Assembly (NCBI GenBank): GCA_015680905.1
Contig: CM027377.1
Coordinates: 30,776,501-30,840,500 of the forward strand
Source: Coptis chinensis
Lineage: Eukaryota; Streptophyta; Magnoliopsida; Ranunculales; Ranunculaceae
Length of the DNA stretch: 64,000 nucleotides
Direction: 5' to 3'
Made by a program: the position numbers and the translations under genes. This document shows, piece after piece, positions 21,545-35,391 of the stretch. The notes under the pieces are model-generated. The model saw nothing but the letters and a program-made list of their open reading frames with translations. It searched no databases and was not told the DNA's origin. Positions within the stretch are counted from its first letter, which is position 1; each line of letters opens with the position of its first letter.

Positions 21545-22075
21545 CAACGGTCAACGGTCAAAGTCAACGGTCAATGGTCAATGGTCAAAGTCAACGCCTC
21601 ATGGTAGAAGTCAACATGTCATTATCAAAGCCAAACTGTCGTTTCTATGTTCAACAGGTTCATAGTCATAGCCATGGTTCATGGCTAAGGTCGTACATGG
21701 CTCATAGGCTCATGACTAAAGTAATGGTTCGGACCCAACTGGCCAAGCCCAAACCTTAGAACCCGAAAGTTTAAATGTTGAAAGACCCATTTGGATCTCT
21801 ATTAAGTCCTATGGACTGGCCCAAACAATATAGAAACTGGCCCAAAACAGTTAAACTGAACTGGCCCAAAACTAAAACAAAACCGGGCCCAAGCAAAACA
21901 AATGAAACTGTCTCAAAGAACTTAATCTGGAACTGGCCCAACCCACTAATAGGTTTCGGCCCAAGTAACAAAAGAAATATAAAATGGTCCAAAATAACAA
22001 TGTGGTTCGGCCCAAACAAAAAAATGAAATAGAAATTGGCCCAAAGAACTTAAACATTTCTGCCCGGCCCAACAG
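21545..22075 (-). promoter_or_regulatory. clustered GTCAA and TTGGGCC motifs in the LTR
   Basis: 21545-21620 has repeated GGTCAA/AGTCAA (TTGAC on the minus strand, W-box core). 21800-22075 has nine GGCCCAA, which read TTGGGCC on the minus strand, the core of plant site II (TCP-binding) elements. They lie about 1-1.5 kb from the LTR start in transcription sense. A promoter role is inference. Confidence 0.4.
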
Positions 22076-23100
22076 ATGGAACAGGTTGTCTTCATCATCT
22101 CCCTCAGCCTACCAGCAGCTCCTCTCCACCGTCAGCCACCACTAACCACCACTCGACCACCTCCATCATCCTAGCGGTTTTGACCCCCATGAAAACCCCA
22201 TCAACCGATACCATCATAACCCGATTCCCCTCACCTTCCAACTCAACCCCCGACCGCCATTAACGAACACTCAAGCTTCAAACAAAGACTCCCCAAATCA
22301 AAAACACCTATCCGACACTTCCCAACAACAACCAATCCTAAACCAATCTTAACCACGGCTATATGAGTTCAACCCCCATCAATTCGGGCAGGAGACAAAA
22401 AACGGTTTGGCTGTTTCATAGCTTCGATAGCCCCCACCCGGTTTCAATCCCGACAACCCCCCGACAATTCAACCACCAATTTCAATCAACCAATAACACC
22501 ATACCCCAGTTCAAATAACAAAAACCCACACCACCTCATTATCCCAGATTGACAGTATAAACGAAAGGGTGATGGTTTGGGGCTCGCGCCTCATGAACCA
22601 TCACTTAAGAGTTTCAACAGTTCAATAGTTTCAATACTATACTAACAGTTCCAAATAAACATAGCCACACCACCACGCAGTAGCACAGTTCGACAGTTCA
22701 ATATCGAATTTCAGAGTTTTAAGTTTTAACAACACGACCATTTTAATGAAAAAGAAATCGATAAGAATCTAAGATTTTATAAAATAAAAATCCATAAAAT
22801 ATCTACTCATTGGTATTAAAAGCTCGACGAATTCCTCTTAGTCCGAATCGTCGCACTCCACACTTTAGCAAACGAGTTTCTAGCTCTGCCTCCATTTTTA
22901 TTATTTTTTTATTCTCTAAAAACCCTATTCTCTAGAACAATGTGATTATATACTTGGGTCTGAAACCCAAGCCCAACACAGACTCGGGTCTAGAAATCAG
23001 GCCCACATAACCCAAATCAAATCCAGCGAAATTTTAAATAAATAATTAAATTAATTAATTAATAAATAGATAAATACGTATTTTAAATACGGGCGTTACA

Positions 23101-25009
23101 GCTATACACATCTCAAAAGAATCTCGTCCCGAGATTCGGAAGTAATGCTATTCGAACACATAACGTTGGTTATTAACTTAGAACCTACACAAGAATGTAC
23201 CGAGATTAAACTTAAGCAAGATAACGTTGGTATTAATTATTTTAAATGGTTACAGAATATATATGACCTCATGTCATTACAAAATCTATCATAGTTTAAC
23301 TGTCTATATTAAAACACATTATTATTGTCACTTAAACACCAAATAAATATATCATATCTTTTTAGCATGTAGTTTCTTGACACGTAGCAAACTCTACGAA
23401 AATTAATATTTTACTTAACTAATCAATAATATGGGGTAAGTTCATCCCTGCATAAAACATTATGGAGTCTTTCATTATCATGCATAAAAGAAATTAGTGT
23501 CCTGATACACTTAAAATAAAAATCACTCATGTCATTGATACTATAATAAAACTTTATATTTACTTTAGTCATGCTCTCAGAAATATTAAATTTAAAACAA
23601 CCCTTGAATCCTAATTCATGCTTGCAACTGGATCAAATATAACACGTATCCAAAAATAATTTTTCATATTCATCTATGAAAATCATATAGACTAAAAAAA
23701 ACAATTAAGAATAAATACTCGACGCTCATTGCTATTATTATTATTACTAATTATTTTAAACGGTGAAAAGATTCAAAAAAAAATTAATCTCTATATACAA
23801 TGACAATTAACATAAGACTTGCTACCGTATAACACGAATTTTAAAATTTTTAGGATAATATAAACTCACTTCTAATATATCACCCATAACAAGTTATATT
23901 CTCACGGTAATATTTATGAACCATAAATCAAGGTATATTTTTAAGAATACTCGAATATGTAAAAATCAATGTGAAACTAATTTAACAATATTAATCAATC
24001 ATGTCATAATTTATCGGCACGAAGCACACTTATAAGACAAAAATAAAAATCCGTTTGTTGTTGAAATAAGATCCACATTATAGTAAAACATCCTCTACAT
24101 AAATTCCAATATAGTTTAAAAAAAATAACAATTATCACCATTATTTTAATTAATCATTAATAACGTGACCCTAAGAAAACAACCTACACATGCATGTCTT
24201 CTTGGTAAAACAATATTAATCATCACATACGCACGGTAATAGTTCCTCTATATACAATAATATAAAAATGTGTATACGCATGTATACCCATCTTCAAAAA
24301 GAATACACGTGTATACGCAAGTATACACATCTCAAAAAGAATACACGTGTATACGCAAGTATACACATCTAAAAAAGAATACACGTATATTTTATTTATT
24401 ATTCGGTCTATTTCTAACTAATCACCTCTAACAGATTAATCTCTTATACTTTAAAACATTATTCATCCATTACAATGTACGAGTGAGGCGAGATAGTTCT
24501 TCCAACATCGAGGCAATTAGTTCCTTACTCAGTACGTCACAAAGTCATCAGTTAACACAGCTCATTCAATATAGATTAAAATATCTCATTATTTCTTAAA
24601 TAATAACATAACACTCAAATACAGAGTTCACAGACATGTTGTCATACTTAATCCATACTCCACGTGAAAATGATCACCAATAGCAAAACAACATTATAGC
24701 AGCACACCTCATTTTGATCAAATCCGTTAATAATTAACATATAATAAATGTAACTACTCCTCATATGATAAGGAAACAAAAACATCATTTCATATGCACT
24801 CCACCAGAGTAACTAATATAAATATACACATTACACGTACAAACAAATCAAGAAAAATATTGACTCTCTTTATTTCTATATCTCTTTCATTTTCTTTGTA
24901 AAAATAAAACAACTAGCGGAAATAGTTTTGAAAATAAAACTTCTTAAACACTATCCATAAACCACGATCCGAGAATCACTTAGACTCACCTAAGTCTAAG
25001 CTAACCAAA
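23101..25009 (-). other. non-coding interior of the LARD-like element
   Basis: No gag, protease, RT or integrase motif in any frame. The minus strand just before the LTR reads CTCGGGACGAGATTCTTTT, a stretch typically found before the polypurine tract of Tekay-type elements. 24275-24385 holds three ~50 bp tandem copies containing AGAATACACGTGTATACGCA. Confidence 0.75.
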
Positions 25010-25023
25010 TGCTCCGATACCAA
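25010..25023 (-). promoter_or_regulatory. primer-binding site of the LARD-like element
   Basis: The minus strand reads TTGGTATCGGAGC two bases after the LTR edge, one base from the initiator-Met tRNA primer site TGGTATCAGAGC. Confidence 0.85.
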
Positions 25024-25025
25024 AC

Positions 25026-25541
25026 TGTCACACCCCGAATTTCGACAGAATTCGGAAAAACATTATTTGTTCCCGACTCTTCGATCTTCGAGGTGTGACG
25101 CACTCTCAACTCCCAAAAACCCATAAACAGTTTAAATATGTGGATAATTTAAAAACCAATAAAATTTTTGAACTTAAACCAAAGTCCTCTTCATTACAAA
25201 AATTAACAAATGAAAATGTAAATAACCTTATCTCAACTGAAAATCTACATCACTGGTATTAAAAGCTCGACGAATTCCTCCTAGTCTGAATCGTCGCGCT
25301 CCACGCTCTAGCAAACAAGTTTCTAGCTCTCCCTACATTTTTATTATTTTTTATTCTCTAAAACCCTATTCTCTAGAACAATGTGATTATATACTTGGGT
25401 TTGAAACCCAAGCCCAACACAGACTTCGGGCCCAGAAATCAGGCCCACATATCCCAAATCCAATCCAGCGAATTTTAAATAAATAATTAAATTAATTAAT
25501 TAATAAATAGATAAATACGTATTTTAAATACGGGCGTTACA
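25026..25541 (-). repeat. internally deleted LTR of the LARD-like element (5' LTR)
   Basis: 516 bp. Its first ~228 bp match 19656-19883 and the rest match 22811-23100, so a single internal deletion of about 2.9 kb explains it. The shared parts differ at a modest number of sites. The U3 promoter region would be largely lost. Confidence 0.9.
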
Positions 25542-25546
25542 GTATG

Positions 25547-25779
25547 GATAACCCTCATTGTGCATCTTGACCAATTGTATCGTTTCTTTGTGTATTCCTA
25601 TAGAAAGCGTTTGTATATGTGTATCCGGGTATTCCTTTACCATTTCGTCCAAAAGGAATAGTTCTTCTAATTCTATAAATTTTTCTAGAACGCATTTTTC
25701 TTGAATATCATTTAAAAAAACTTTGGATTGCCGCGCATTCCACCAATTAGTCAACGAAGGTTCCATTCTTTTTTGACAT
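25547..25779 (-). pseudogene. cemA: cemA, 5' part (plastid-derived)
   Basis: The start codon at 25777-25779 (MSKKNG) is followed by a small deletion that joins it, out of frame, to [40 protein letters not shown] and [17 protein letters not shown]. The open part runs from 25766. The missing N-terminal piece held the first membrane segment. It is cut by the LTR element; the rest is at 19383-19655. Confidence 0.92.
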
Positions 25780-26284
25780 TTTTAATCTGTGAATTGCTAA
25801 TGAAACCACCTCATTCCTCGACTCTATCAAATCTGATATTTCCACGAAACACGAGTTCTATAACAAGGTATTAAATCTATAGATCTACTCCCTCCTTTTT
25901 TCATTAATTGGTTAGTCCTTGGATCTGGAAACAATATGTTGTTTTATTATTTCTTCATTTGAAGCAACTTCATCCTTTCGATGAATCCCTCATCGAGCCA
26001 CTTCAAAAAAAGCTTTTTCGGATTTCGAGGCAAAAGAACCCCCCTTAGATCAATTGTTTCGAAAAATTTCGCCAGCTACCCATAGACCGGGAATAATTGA
26101 GGGAAATTTCAGAAAAAATATGGATATGATAAAATAAAAAACGAGTAGCAAAAAATGAGAGAAATAGAATGATTATAGTTATAAACAAACCGATTTTTTG
26201 ATCCTCTGTTTTGAGCGCTCTGAAAAAACTTAAGCTAAGTTGTTATATAACAAAATTTATGAGGTCCTTACTCAATGTTGCGAA
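25780..26284. other. cemA-ycf4 spacer (plastid-derived)
   Basis: Non-coding; position and sequence character fit the plastid spacer upstream of cemA. No insertion is evident. Confidence 0.6.
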
Positions 26285-26863
26285 AGCATTAGTTCTTCAA
26301 TTCATTTCAAAATACTTAAACTGGTACGCGCAAAAAATAGGCCAACTCCAGCACTTTTTTCAATTTCTCGCGAAGTCAAATTCTCATCAGTACGAGTCAA
26401 GGGCCGGGGATGGCACCCTGGCCTTTGATTTCCATATAAAGTACGTACGCCGAGGGTAAATACCTTCTTTAACCTCTATTCTGATCGACTGAATATCTCT
26501 CATAAGGAATCGAAGATGCGACGGTTTCTTCCAGGGAATACCCAACGAAAAATGCACACTATTCCCTTTTTTCTATCGAATCTATCATAACCACTACCTA
26601 CGTTCCACGAAATTGTGCACCACAAATAGGAGCTAATGAACAAACCTGCAATCCCATAGAAAGACATCACGATCCCTTGTGGAAAAAAAAAGAATTTGCT
26701 GAGAAGGAAATAAGGATACAAGATTCCTACCAAGGTAACTAGAAGTTCCAACCAATAAGAATCCTAGTGAGCCTAAAAAAAGGATATAGGCCCAACAGAA
26801 ATTACTTGTTTTTCGAGACCCCGCTATAAGTTCTATCCATATATGTTCTGATCGCCAGTTCAT
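26285..26863 (-). pseudogene. ycf4: ycf4 (photosystem I assembly factor), plastid-derived, frameshifted
   Basis: Starts [20 protein letters not shown] with the first membrane segment [20 protein letters not shown]. The frame changes near 26640 into [40 protein letters not shown], then breaks again after NRRI. The C-terminal part (IRIEVKEGIYPRR...) can be followed in shifting frames to about 26285. Near full length, but with at least three frameshifts or stops. Confidence 0.92.
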
Positions 26864-27276
26864 ACTAGATCCAGTTGTTTCATTTTATTGGAATTGAGAG
26901 AATAACCCAAATTAATTTGACTTTCTTTATTTTTTTTTTATTCCCGAAGTAACTCTCATCAACTAGCACTATTATTATCATGTGAATCAGTTAGATATAT
27001 ATATATATACCTTCATATGATCCCACTATGGATATCTACATCCATATAGGTACTTTTACTTTTCATTTCAGACATATGCTAATTCCTTTTAAATAAAAAT
27101 AAAATAGATATAATGCACCATACCATATATCATGTCATGGTTACACGCACATAACAACTTTTTCGTTTGTGTTCGGAAGAAGACACGCACCGTACCCTAT
27201 TATACTAAATGGATATCTGTATTATGATCTAAGTCCGAGCCTTGAAAAAAATAGATGAGATTAGGTCCTAAATAAT
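26864..27276. other. ycf4-psaI spacer (plastid-derived)
   Basis: Non-coding, with a short (AT)n run at 26995-27009. Nothing else is seen. Confidence 0.6.
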
Positions 27277-27392
27277 CTAGACAATCTTGTTTTTTTGAAC
27301 ATGAAGAGATAGAGAAGCCATTGCAAGTGTTGGAAATACTAGACCCAGGCCACTAAAGGCACAAAAAAAGAGAGTAAGTTGAAAATTGTCAT
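27277..27392 (-). pseudogene. psaI: psaI (photosystem I subunit VIII), plastid-derived
   Basis: Starts at the ATG at 27390-27392 with MTIFNLLSFFVPLVAWV, after which one frame runs into a stop. Shifting frame gives FPTLAMASLSLHVQKNKIV and the stop at 27277-27279. Length fits the 36-37 residue subunit with one frameshift in the membrane helix. It is below usual ORF size cut-offs. Confidence 0.85.
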
Positions 27393-28000
27393 AGAATGGA
27401 TACCTTGATTTAATATTTGTACATGTTTTAAAGATATCTTATGATAAGTATATCTATTATCAGTATATAATAATAGGTACAGGCAAAAGAAATGTAGAAC
27501 TAAATAAGTGTACCTATTTACCTTTATATTTATGATTATTCTTGTTTTCTTATACTTATCTTCTAATAAAGACCAAAAGAGTTTCTTACAAGTTATCAAA
27601 GGATTCGTTAGAATACTATCCAATAGGGATTCCTAGTAAAAAATGGAAGTTATCGGGGAATCTAGAAAAATAAAAGCAAGATTTCTATTCTTTATTTTCT
27701 ACATTTTAATAAGGTAAGGGAACATTCCTTTTTTTTTTTCCTAACTTATGATAAGAATTGACTCTTTTATCCTGTTTATAGAGTATTTACGATTACTAAT
27801 TATGAATCTAGGTAGAAATAAAATGGATCTGGAGGAAATAATAAAAAGTAATTATCAAAAACTTCGGATCCTTTATACAATTAGATCTTATGACCTCAAG
27901 CAAAACTCCATGCTTATTATTTTTTATTTTTACTTAGAATTTGATTACTATAAACTAAATACTTATGCACCTAAAAAAAACTGAATTAGAATTAAATGAT
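27393..28000. other. psaI-accD spacer (plastid-derived)
   Basis: AT-rich and non-coding, of the length expected for this plastid spacer. Confidence 0.6.
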
Positions 28001-29450
28001 CTACTTGATTTCATTTTGATTCAAGGAAAAGAAACTGTGAAGCTGAAATAACTCACCTAGAACACCTTTTAAAAGATTACGTGGTACGATTGGGTCGAAT
28101 AAGCCCTTATGGAATAAATACTCAGCTTCTTGTGAACCGTCCGGTACTGTCTTATTCAATGACTCTTTTACCCACAAATGCAATGTAGGCATTAGGTTCG
28201 GCAATAATGATATCTCCTAACATACCAAAACTAGCGGTCACTCCACCGGTTGTAGGAGATGTAAGGATTGCTACGTAGAATAATTTTTTATTTGATTGAT
28301 AATCATATGAAGCTGAAGATATTTTAGCCATTTGCATCAAGCTCAAACTTCCTTCTTGCATGCGCGCCCCTTCGGAAGCACACACTATAATAAGAGGTAG
28401 AGATCTATTAGTAGCATATTCGATCAAACGGATGATTTTCTCGCCTACTACGGATCCCATACTACTCCCCATAAACTGAAAATCCATAATCCCAATTGCT
28501 ATGGAAATACCATTTAGTTGACATATGCCTATTTGAATAGCCTCAGTTAACCCTGTTTTTTTTTTTTGAGAATCAATACGATCTTTATAGGGTTCCTCCT
28601 CCGAATGAAATTCAATGGGATCCATGGAAACCATGTCCTTGTCCATAGCACCCCAAGTGCCTGGATCAATCAAAAGTTCGATTCTTTCTGAACCATTCAT
28701 TTTCAAATGATATCCACATTGTTCACAAATATTAAGTTAATTTTAACCTAAAAAATTTCTTATAATTTAATCCATAACAATTTTCGCATTGAACCCACAA
28801 ATGCATGTATTTTTGGCTTATATCAAGATCAGTATATCTTCCTATCATATCGAAATCACTTCCATTTAAGCTTAGTTTGTATACTGAAACTCTCGCTGTC
28901 AATACTATTTACGGTTTCACTACAAATGTAACTATAAATATAACTCTTACTGTAATTGTTTCTACCGCTTGAAATGGAACTTTCCATATTTATTTCAGAA
29001 TGAAGATAATTCTCAATGCAACTAGTAATGTGATTATTCCAACTATATTGAGTATCATACATGTAACGATCATAGTAGTGATTGTCACTCTTAAACCCAT
29101 CATTTGGATAACTAGAAAAAAAAACTTTCCAGTTCACTTAGAAAAGAACGATCATTTTCAATCTCAAAAATTTTATTTTCCATATCAAAATATATGGAAT
29201 AATTTTCACCATTACTATCCCTAACTAAAAAAATGTCATCAGAGATCAAACTCCGAATGTCTATGATACCAAAAAAATGGTCAACATTATTAGAGCTATC
29301 ATCCCAACCATGAATCATATTATTCATAACAGGGTCTTCACTCCCGTTGGTATTTTCAATGGGACCAATACCCGCTAGTGATTTACTTAGCCCACACCTG
29401 TGTTCTAACTCTTCCTTAGACAATATTGAATTGAACCATCATTTTTCCAT
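28001..29450 (-). pseudogene. accD: accD (acetyl-CoA carboxylase carboxyltransferase beta), plastid-derived
   Basis: The ATG at 29448-29450 is followed by an early TGA at codon 4, then [20 protein letters not shown]. 29423-28856 covers the variable N-terminal half in two frames. A four-Cys zinc finger ([12 protein letters not shown] ... [10 protein letters not shown]) lies near 28690-28780 and is frameshifted. The catalytic half is open at 28706-28152 ([69 protein letters not shown]), and the end is open at 28204-28001. In chloroplasts the protein takes part in malonyl-CoA synthesis. This copy cannot work. Confidence 0.94.
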
Positions 29451-30033
29451 AGAGCCTTCCTGCCCCCTATTTGAATGAAAATACAATAGATGAATAGTCG
29501 TTCGATGAATAATCATTTGAAAATTTCCTCTCGGAATAACCATATAGATCCAATCACTAGGATCATTAACTAATAACGAGTAAGTATTGAAAAAAATGAT
29601 TCTATTGTGGAAGTCGTGGTATCACTTCACTATAGATGATGGCACCCCTTCTTCAATTCGAAATATAAAGAGAGATTTCTCCCATGTTGTGAACAAATTT
29701 TCATCAAAAAGATAAATATTTTTTCTCTCTTATATTATATATATTCTTATATTATAAATATGAAGAATTACTTTTCTTATAATTTCGTACAATAATAAGT
29801 TTCTAGTGCAACCACGAACGAAAAGGACAATATCTGGGGGTGGGTAGAGGCGTTGTGCTCCTTGGCTCAATCCACGGTATATAAATATCAAATAATCTAC
29901 CAATCCCAAGACCCATAGGATTAATTATGGATCCAACAATAGAAAGACACATTTTGGTTGTTTATTCTTAATAATTAAATTATATATGATATGAAAAATA
30001 TAGTAACTATGGGCCTCATTTTCTAGATTACAA
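29451..30033. other. accD-rbcL spacer (plastid-derived)
   Basis: Non-coding; position and AT-rich character fit the plastid spacer. Confidence 0.6.
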
Positions 30034-31391
30034 TTACAAAGTGTCCATTGCTTCAAATTCGAATTTGATCTCCTTCCATACTTCACAAGCAGCAGCTAGT
30101 TCAAGGCTCCATTTGCAAGCCTCGAGGATAATTTCATTACCTTCACGAGCAAGATCCGTCCCTTATTACGAGCTTGTACACGTGCTTCTAGGGCTACTCG
30201 ATTAGCTACGGCACCGGTGCATTTCCCAAGGGTGTCCTAAGTTCCTCCACCCGAACTGTAGTAATGGAATCATCCCCAAAGATCTCGGTCAAAGTAGGCA
30301 TATGCCAAACGTGAATACCCCCTGAAGCAACAGGCAGAACACCTGGTAGAGATACCTAATCTTGAGTGAAGTAAATACCGCGACTTCGGTCTTTTTCAAT
30401 AAAATCGGCGCGTAGTAAATCAACAAAGTCTAGGGTGATCTCTCTTTCCCCTTCCAGTTTACCTACTACGGTCCCAGAGTGAATATGATCTCCACTAGAT
30501 ATATGTAACGCTTTAGCTAGTACATGGAAATGTATACCATGATTCTTTTGTCTATCAATAACTGCATGCATTGCGCGGCGAATGTGAAGAAGTAGACCAT
30601 TATCTTGGCAATAATGAGACAAACTAGTATTTGCGGTGAATCCCCCCATTAAGTAGTCATGCATTACGATGGACACCCCTAACTCTCTAGCAAATACAAC
30701 CCTTTTTATCATTTCTTCGCATGTACCTGCAGTAGCATTCAAGTAATGTCATTTGATTTCACCGGTTTCGGCTTGTGCTTTATAAATTGCTTCAACACAA
30801 AATAGGAAATGGTCTCTCCAACGCGTAAATGGTTGGGAGTTCACGTTCTCATCATTCTTGGTAAAATCAAGTCCACCGCGGAGACATTCATAAACTGCTC
30901 TATCGTAGTTCTTAGCAGATAATCCCAATTTTGGTTTAATAGTACATCCCAATAGGGGACGACCATACTTGTTCAATCTCAACTTGGATACCATGGGGTG
31001 GCCCCTGGAAAGTTTTAACATAAGCAATAGGAATTCGTAGATCGTAAACATGTTAGTAACAGAAACCTCTTCAAAAAGGTCTAAATGATAGGCTACATAA
31101 CAAATATATTGATTTTCTTCTCCAGCAACGGGCTCGATGTCATAGCATCATCCTTTGTAACGATCAAGACTGGTAAGTCCATCGGTCCACACAGTTGTCC
31201 ATGTACCTGTAGAAGATTCGCAGCGGCAGCCAGCTTCTTCGGTGGAACTCTAGGTTGAGGAGTTACTCGAAATCTTTGTCGGTGGTATCGATATCTTTGG
31301 GTGTATATTGAGGAGTATAATAAGTCAATTTGTAATTTTTAACGCCCGCTTTGAAGCCAACACTTGCTTTAGTCTCTGCTTGTGGTGACAT
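30034..31391 (-). pseudogene. rbcL: rbcL (Rubisco large subunit), plastid-derived, frameshifted
   Basis: Start ATG at 31389-31391 (MSPQAETKA) and stop at 30034-30036. It is shorter than the usual ~1.43 kb, so there are net deletions. Open stretches are 31051-30749 ([20 protein letters not shown], then [17 protein letters not shown], with the carbamylated Lys and the Asp-Glu Mg ligands still present) and 30742-30356 ([49 protein letters not shown]). The N-terminal third and C-terminal third are broken by small indels. Confidence 0.95.
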
Positions 31392-31637
31392 AAGTCCCTC
31401 CCTATAACTCATGAATTAAGAATTCTCACAAGGACAAGGTCTACTCGACATGGATTAGGCTTTAATGAAAACCTTTCACAAGAATCCTTCGCAAAATTAT
31501 CAACAAATCTTATCAACTAATTCGAATGGTTCGTTATTACACCATGGTATTTGATTTGCCAAATACATCATTATTGGATACTATTTTATATGTATGGCGC
31601 AACCCAATCCCTTTTTTGCAAGTTTGAATCACTCACT

Positions 31638-31638
31638 T

Positions 31639-31713
<75 letters not shown>
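31638..31713. repeat. (TA)n microsatellite, ~37 units
   Basis: An uninterrupted TA run with TGTATATA at its left and ATATCAGCC at its right. The Ile/Tyr repeat ORFs over it are artefacts of the repeat. Confidence 0.97.
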
Positions 31714-31716
<3 letters not shown>

Positions 31717-32135
31717 CCCCGCTCACAGACGGACATCCGTAAAACGGACTTAACAAAAAAAAGTGAAATTTCACGGAATATACTCACGAAGGGTTTCAAC
31801 ATATTTATCTCTATATATCTCAATTAATGAAAAAAAAAATCTATATATCATATCTCCAAACATAACGTTCTCCCCTCGTCTTCTCTTTCTCTCTCATGCG
31901 GTTAAGTCTTTTTCTCCATTTCTACTAGCAAAAGCAATGAACTCTCTCCCCTTCCCGAAAGCAAAAGCAGCGTTACTCTCTCCCCTTCCCCAAAGCAAAA
32001 GCAGCGTGACTATTATTGAATTGGTTTTGAGTATTGCTTACTTGGATTTGCGCGTACTCAATTTGAGGTTTGTGGAATTGTGGTTTTTATTGCAACAATT
32101 CTATTTCAGTTGTGAATTTCTTTTGTCCATTTGAC
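31714..32135. other. probable small insertion in the plastid spacer, with a 33 bp duplication
   Basis: Sequence unlike plastid spacer, starting CAGCCCCGCTCACAGACGG. It contains two tandem copies of CTCTCTCCCCTTCCC followed by AAAGCAAAAGCAGCGT (31948-32012). No terminal repeats and no clear target duplication are found, so its nature is open. Confidence 0.4.
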
Positions 32136-32571
32136 CATTTCATGCCTAAATCCTATATATATTAAGTAAATATCTAAATAAAAAGAAATTAACTCTTGAC
32201 AGTGATATATGTAGTAGTTGTATATCTAAATCCTAGATGTGAAAATATGTGGAATTTATCCATGAATGAAAAAAAAAGTATTATATATAAGCATAAAAAG
32301 AACAAGTGTAAATAGATATGATGAAATAAAAAACAGCGGCCAATGTCATAAAAATGATGAATCATAATAATTCTTATCCATCTACTTTATTTTTGAAAAT
32401 GCACTCATTGAATGAGCAAACAATTGAATTGGATTCAGTTGGATGGTACTAACAAAATCGAGTACTCACTTCCATTTCTTATTGAATTAACCGACCCACT
32501 TGCTATCAGACATTTTTTTTATTTTATTCTGTTTGCAAAAAAAATTCGACATATAATACTTTATTATTATT

Positions 32572-34459
<1,888 letters not shown>

Positions 34460-34698
34460 CTAGTTGTTTGTTGGTGTGGTGCATCGTCGAATAATAAAAA
34501 GAGTTATGTTTATACACACCCTATTTTGATTCTGCCGATCTAATCAAATGTAATCAAATTTACGTTGCAAAAAAAAAAATTTAATAGAATAAGAATATGA
34601 GTAGTGGAGTAAGGAAAAGATAAAAAGAAATAAAAAAGTAAAGGTGCGTGGGTAGAAATACTTATTAGATACCATTGATCTGCGGTATCTAATAAGTT

Positions 34699-34771
34699 CC
34701 TCTTACCATTGGATTTGAACCAATGACTCCGCCCGATGAAAGCAATACTCTAACCATTGAGTTAAGTAGGT
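34699..34771 (-). tRNA. trnM-CAU: trnM-CAU remnant (plastid elongator tRNA-Met), degraded
   Basis: The minus strand begins ACCTACTTAACTCA and has D-arm GGTTAGAGTA, anticodon loop with CAT in GCTTTCATCGGG, and the T-arm GTTCAAATCCAAT. The 3' acceptor strand reads TAAGAGG rather than AGTAGGT, so the acceptor stem no longer pairs, and the anticodon stem is damaged. It lies 240 bp after atpE, its plastome position. Confidence 0.8.
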
Positions 34772-35391
34772 CATTTATCATCATAAAGAGAAACAAAAAA
34801 GAACCCATCACGCCACATCGATAGATTATAGATGGAACTTTACTTCTAAGCAATATCCGTCTTTGGTAGGAAACATATTAGAGAGCAATTATGTCGGATC
34901 ATGCAATATTCACCTTGACAACAAATTATATACATATTAAAATATTTATCGCAAAATTCCAAAATGCCAATTTAGCAAGGGTTTAAGATGAAGAGTAATT
35001 AAAGGCTATACATTTGATGTGTTTGGGTATTGAACGGTGATTAGTGTTCTAGCTAGTGTACGTAGGTTTGACTAGAGAGGCTAATTATTGTATTGGAAAA
35101 GTGGTTAGGGGAGGCTGACAACACACTGATTAATGTGATTAATGTGTATTATAGAAAAGGCAAGTTGGAAAACGCATTTGGTTTGGTTGAAGGAGCATAG
35201 ATTCCCAAGTGAAATTGAGTTGTGAGAACTTTAGAGTTTTGAACGAACAAAAAATTGGTTACTGCACTCAAACTCTACAAAGTTATTGCAGACCAAAATA
35301 TTAAACATGGAAGTATCTAGTAAATTAGTTGTAAGCTAGCAGAAACTATTATTAACATAAGGTACTTCAAGGAAAACATCGTTTAAGGTGG
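34772..35391. other. right edge of the plastid insert and unassigned AT-rich DNA
   Basis: The plastid trnM flank fades within 34775-34930. Beyond it no gene or repeat is recognised up to the LTR copy. Confidence 0.45.

Larger units (their letters stand above)
19656..23100 (-). repeat. full-length LTR of the LARD-like element (3' LTR)
   Basis: 3,445 bp, non-coding. Compared with the other LTR it contains an extra 2,927 bp (19884-22810). It holds tandem repeats at 20105-20290 and 20735-20895, a GTCAA cluster at 21545-21620 and a GGCCCAA cluster at 21800-22075. Minus-strand position 23100 begins TGTAACGCCC. Confidence 0.9.
19651..25546 (-). mobile_element. non-coding LTR retrotransposon (LARD-like) inserted in NUPT cemA
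   Basis: Minus-strand element 19656-25541 flanked by perfect 5 bp duplications GTATG (19651-19655 and 25542-25546). The LTRs start TGTCACACCC and end GGGCGTTACA (plus orientation). The 3' LTR is 19656-23100 (3,445 bp). The 5' LTR is 25026-25541 (516 bp, internally deleted). The primer site is at 25010-25023. The 1.9 kb interior has no gag or pol. LTR ends and primer-site context resemble the Tekay-type element at the left of the window, so it was presumably mobilised by such an element (inference). Confidence 0.93.
31392..32571. other. rbcL-atpB spacer, enlarged by a foreign insertion
   Basis: The divergent-promoter spacer of the plastome, here 1.18 kb against a usual 0.7-0.9 kb. Plastid-like sequence is seen at 31392-31637 and from about 32136. 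The middle holds a TA tract and non-plastid sequence. Confidence 0.7.

Noticed and set aside
31551..31827. Ile/Tyr repeat ORFs on both strands
   Set aside because: Pure translation of the (TA)n tract; no real coding sequence.
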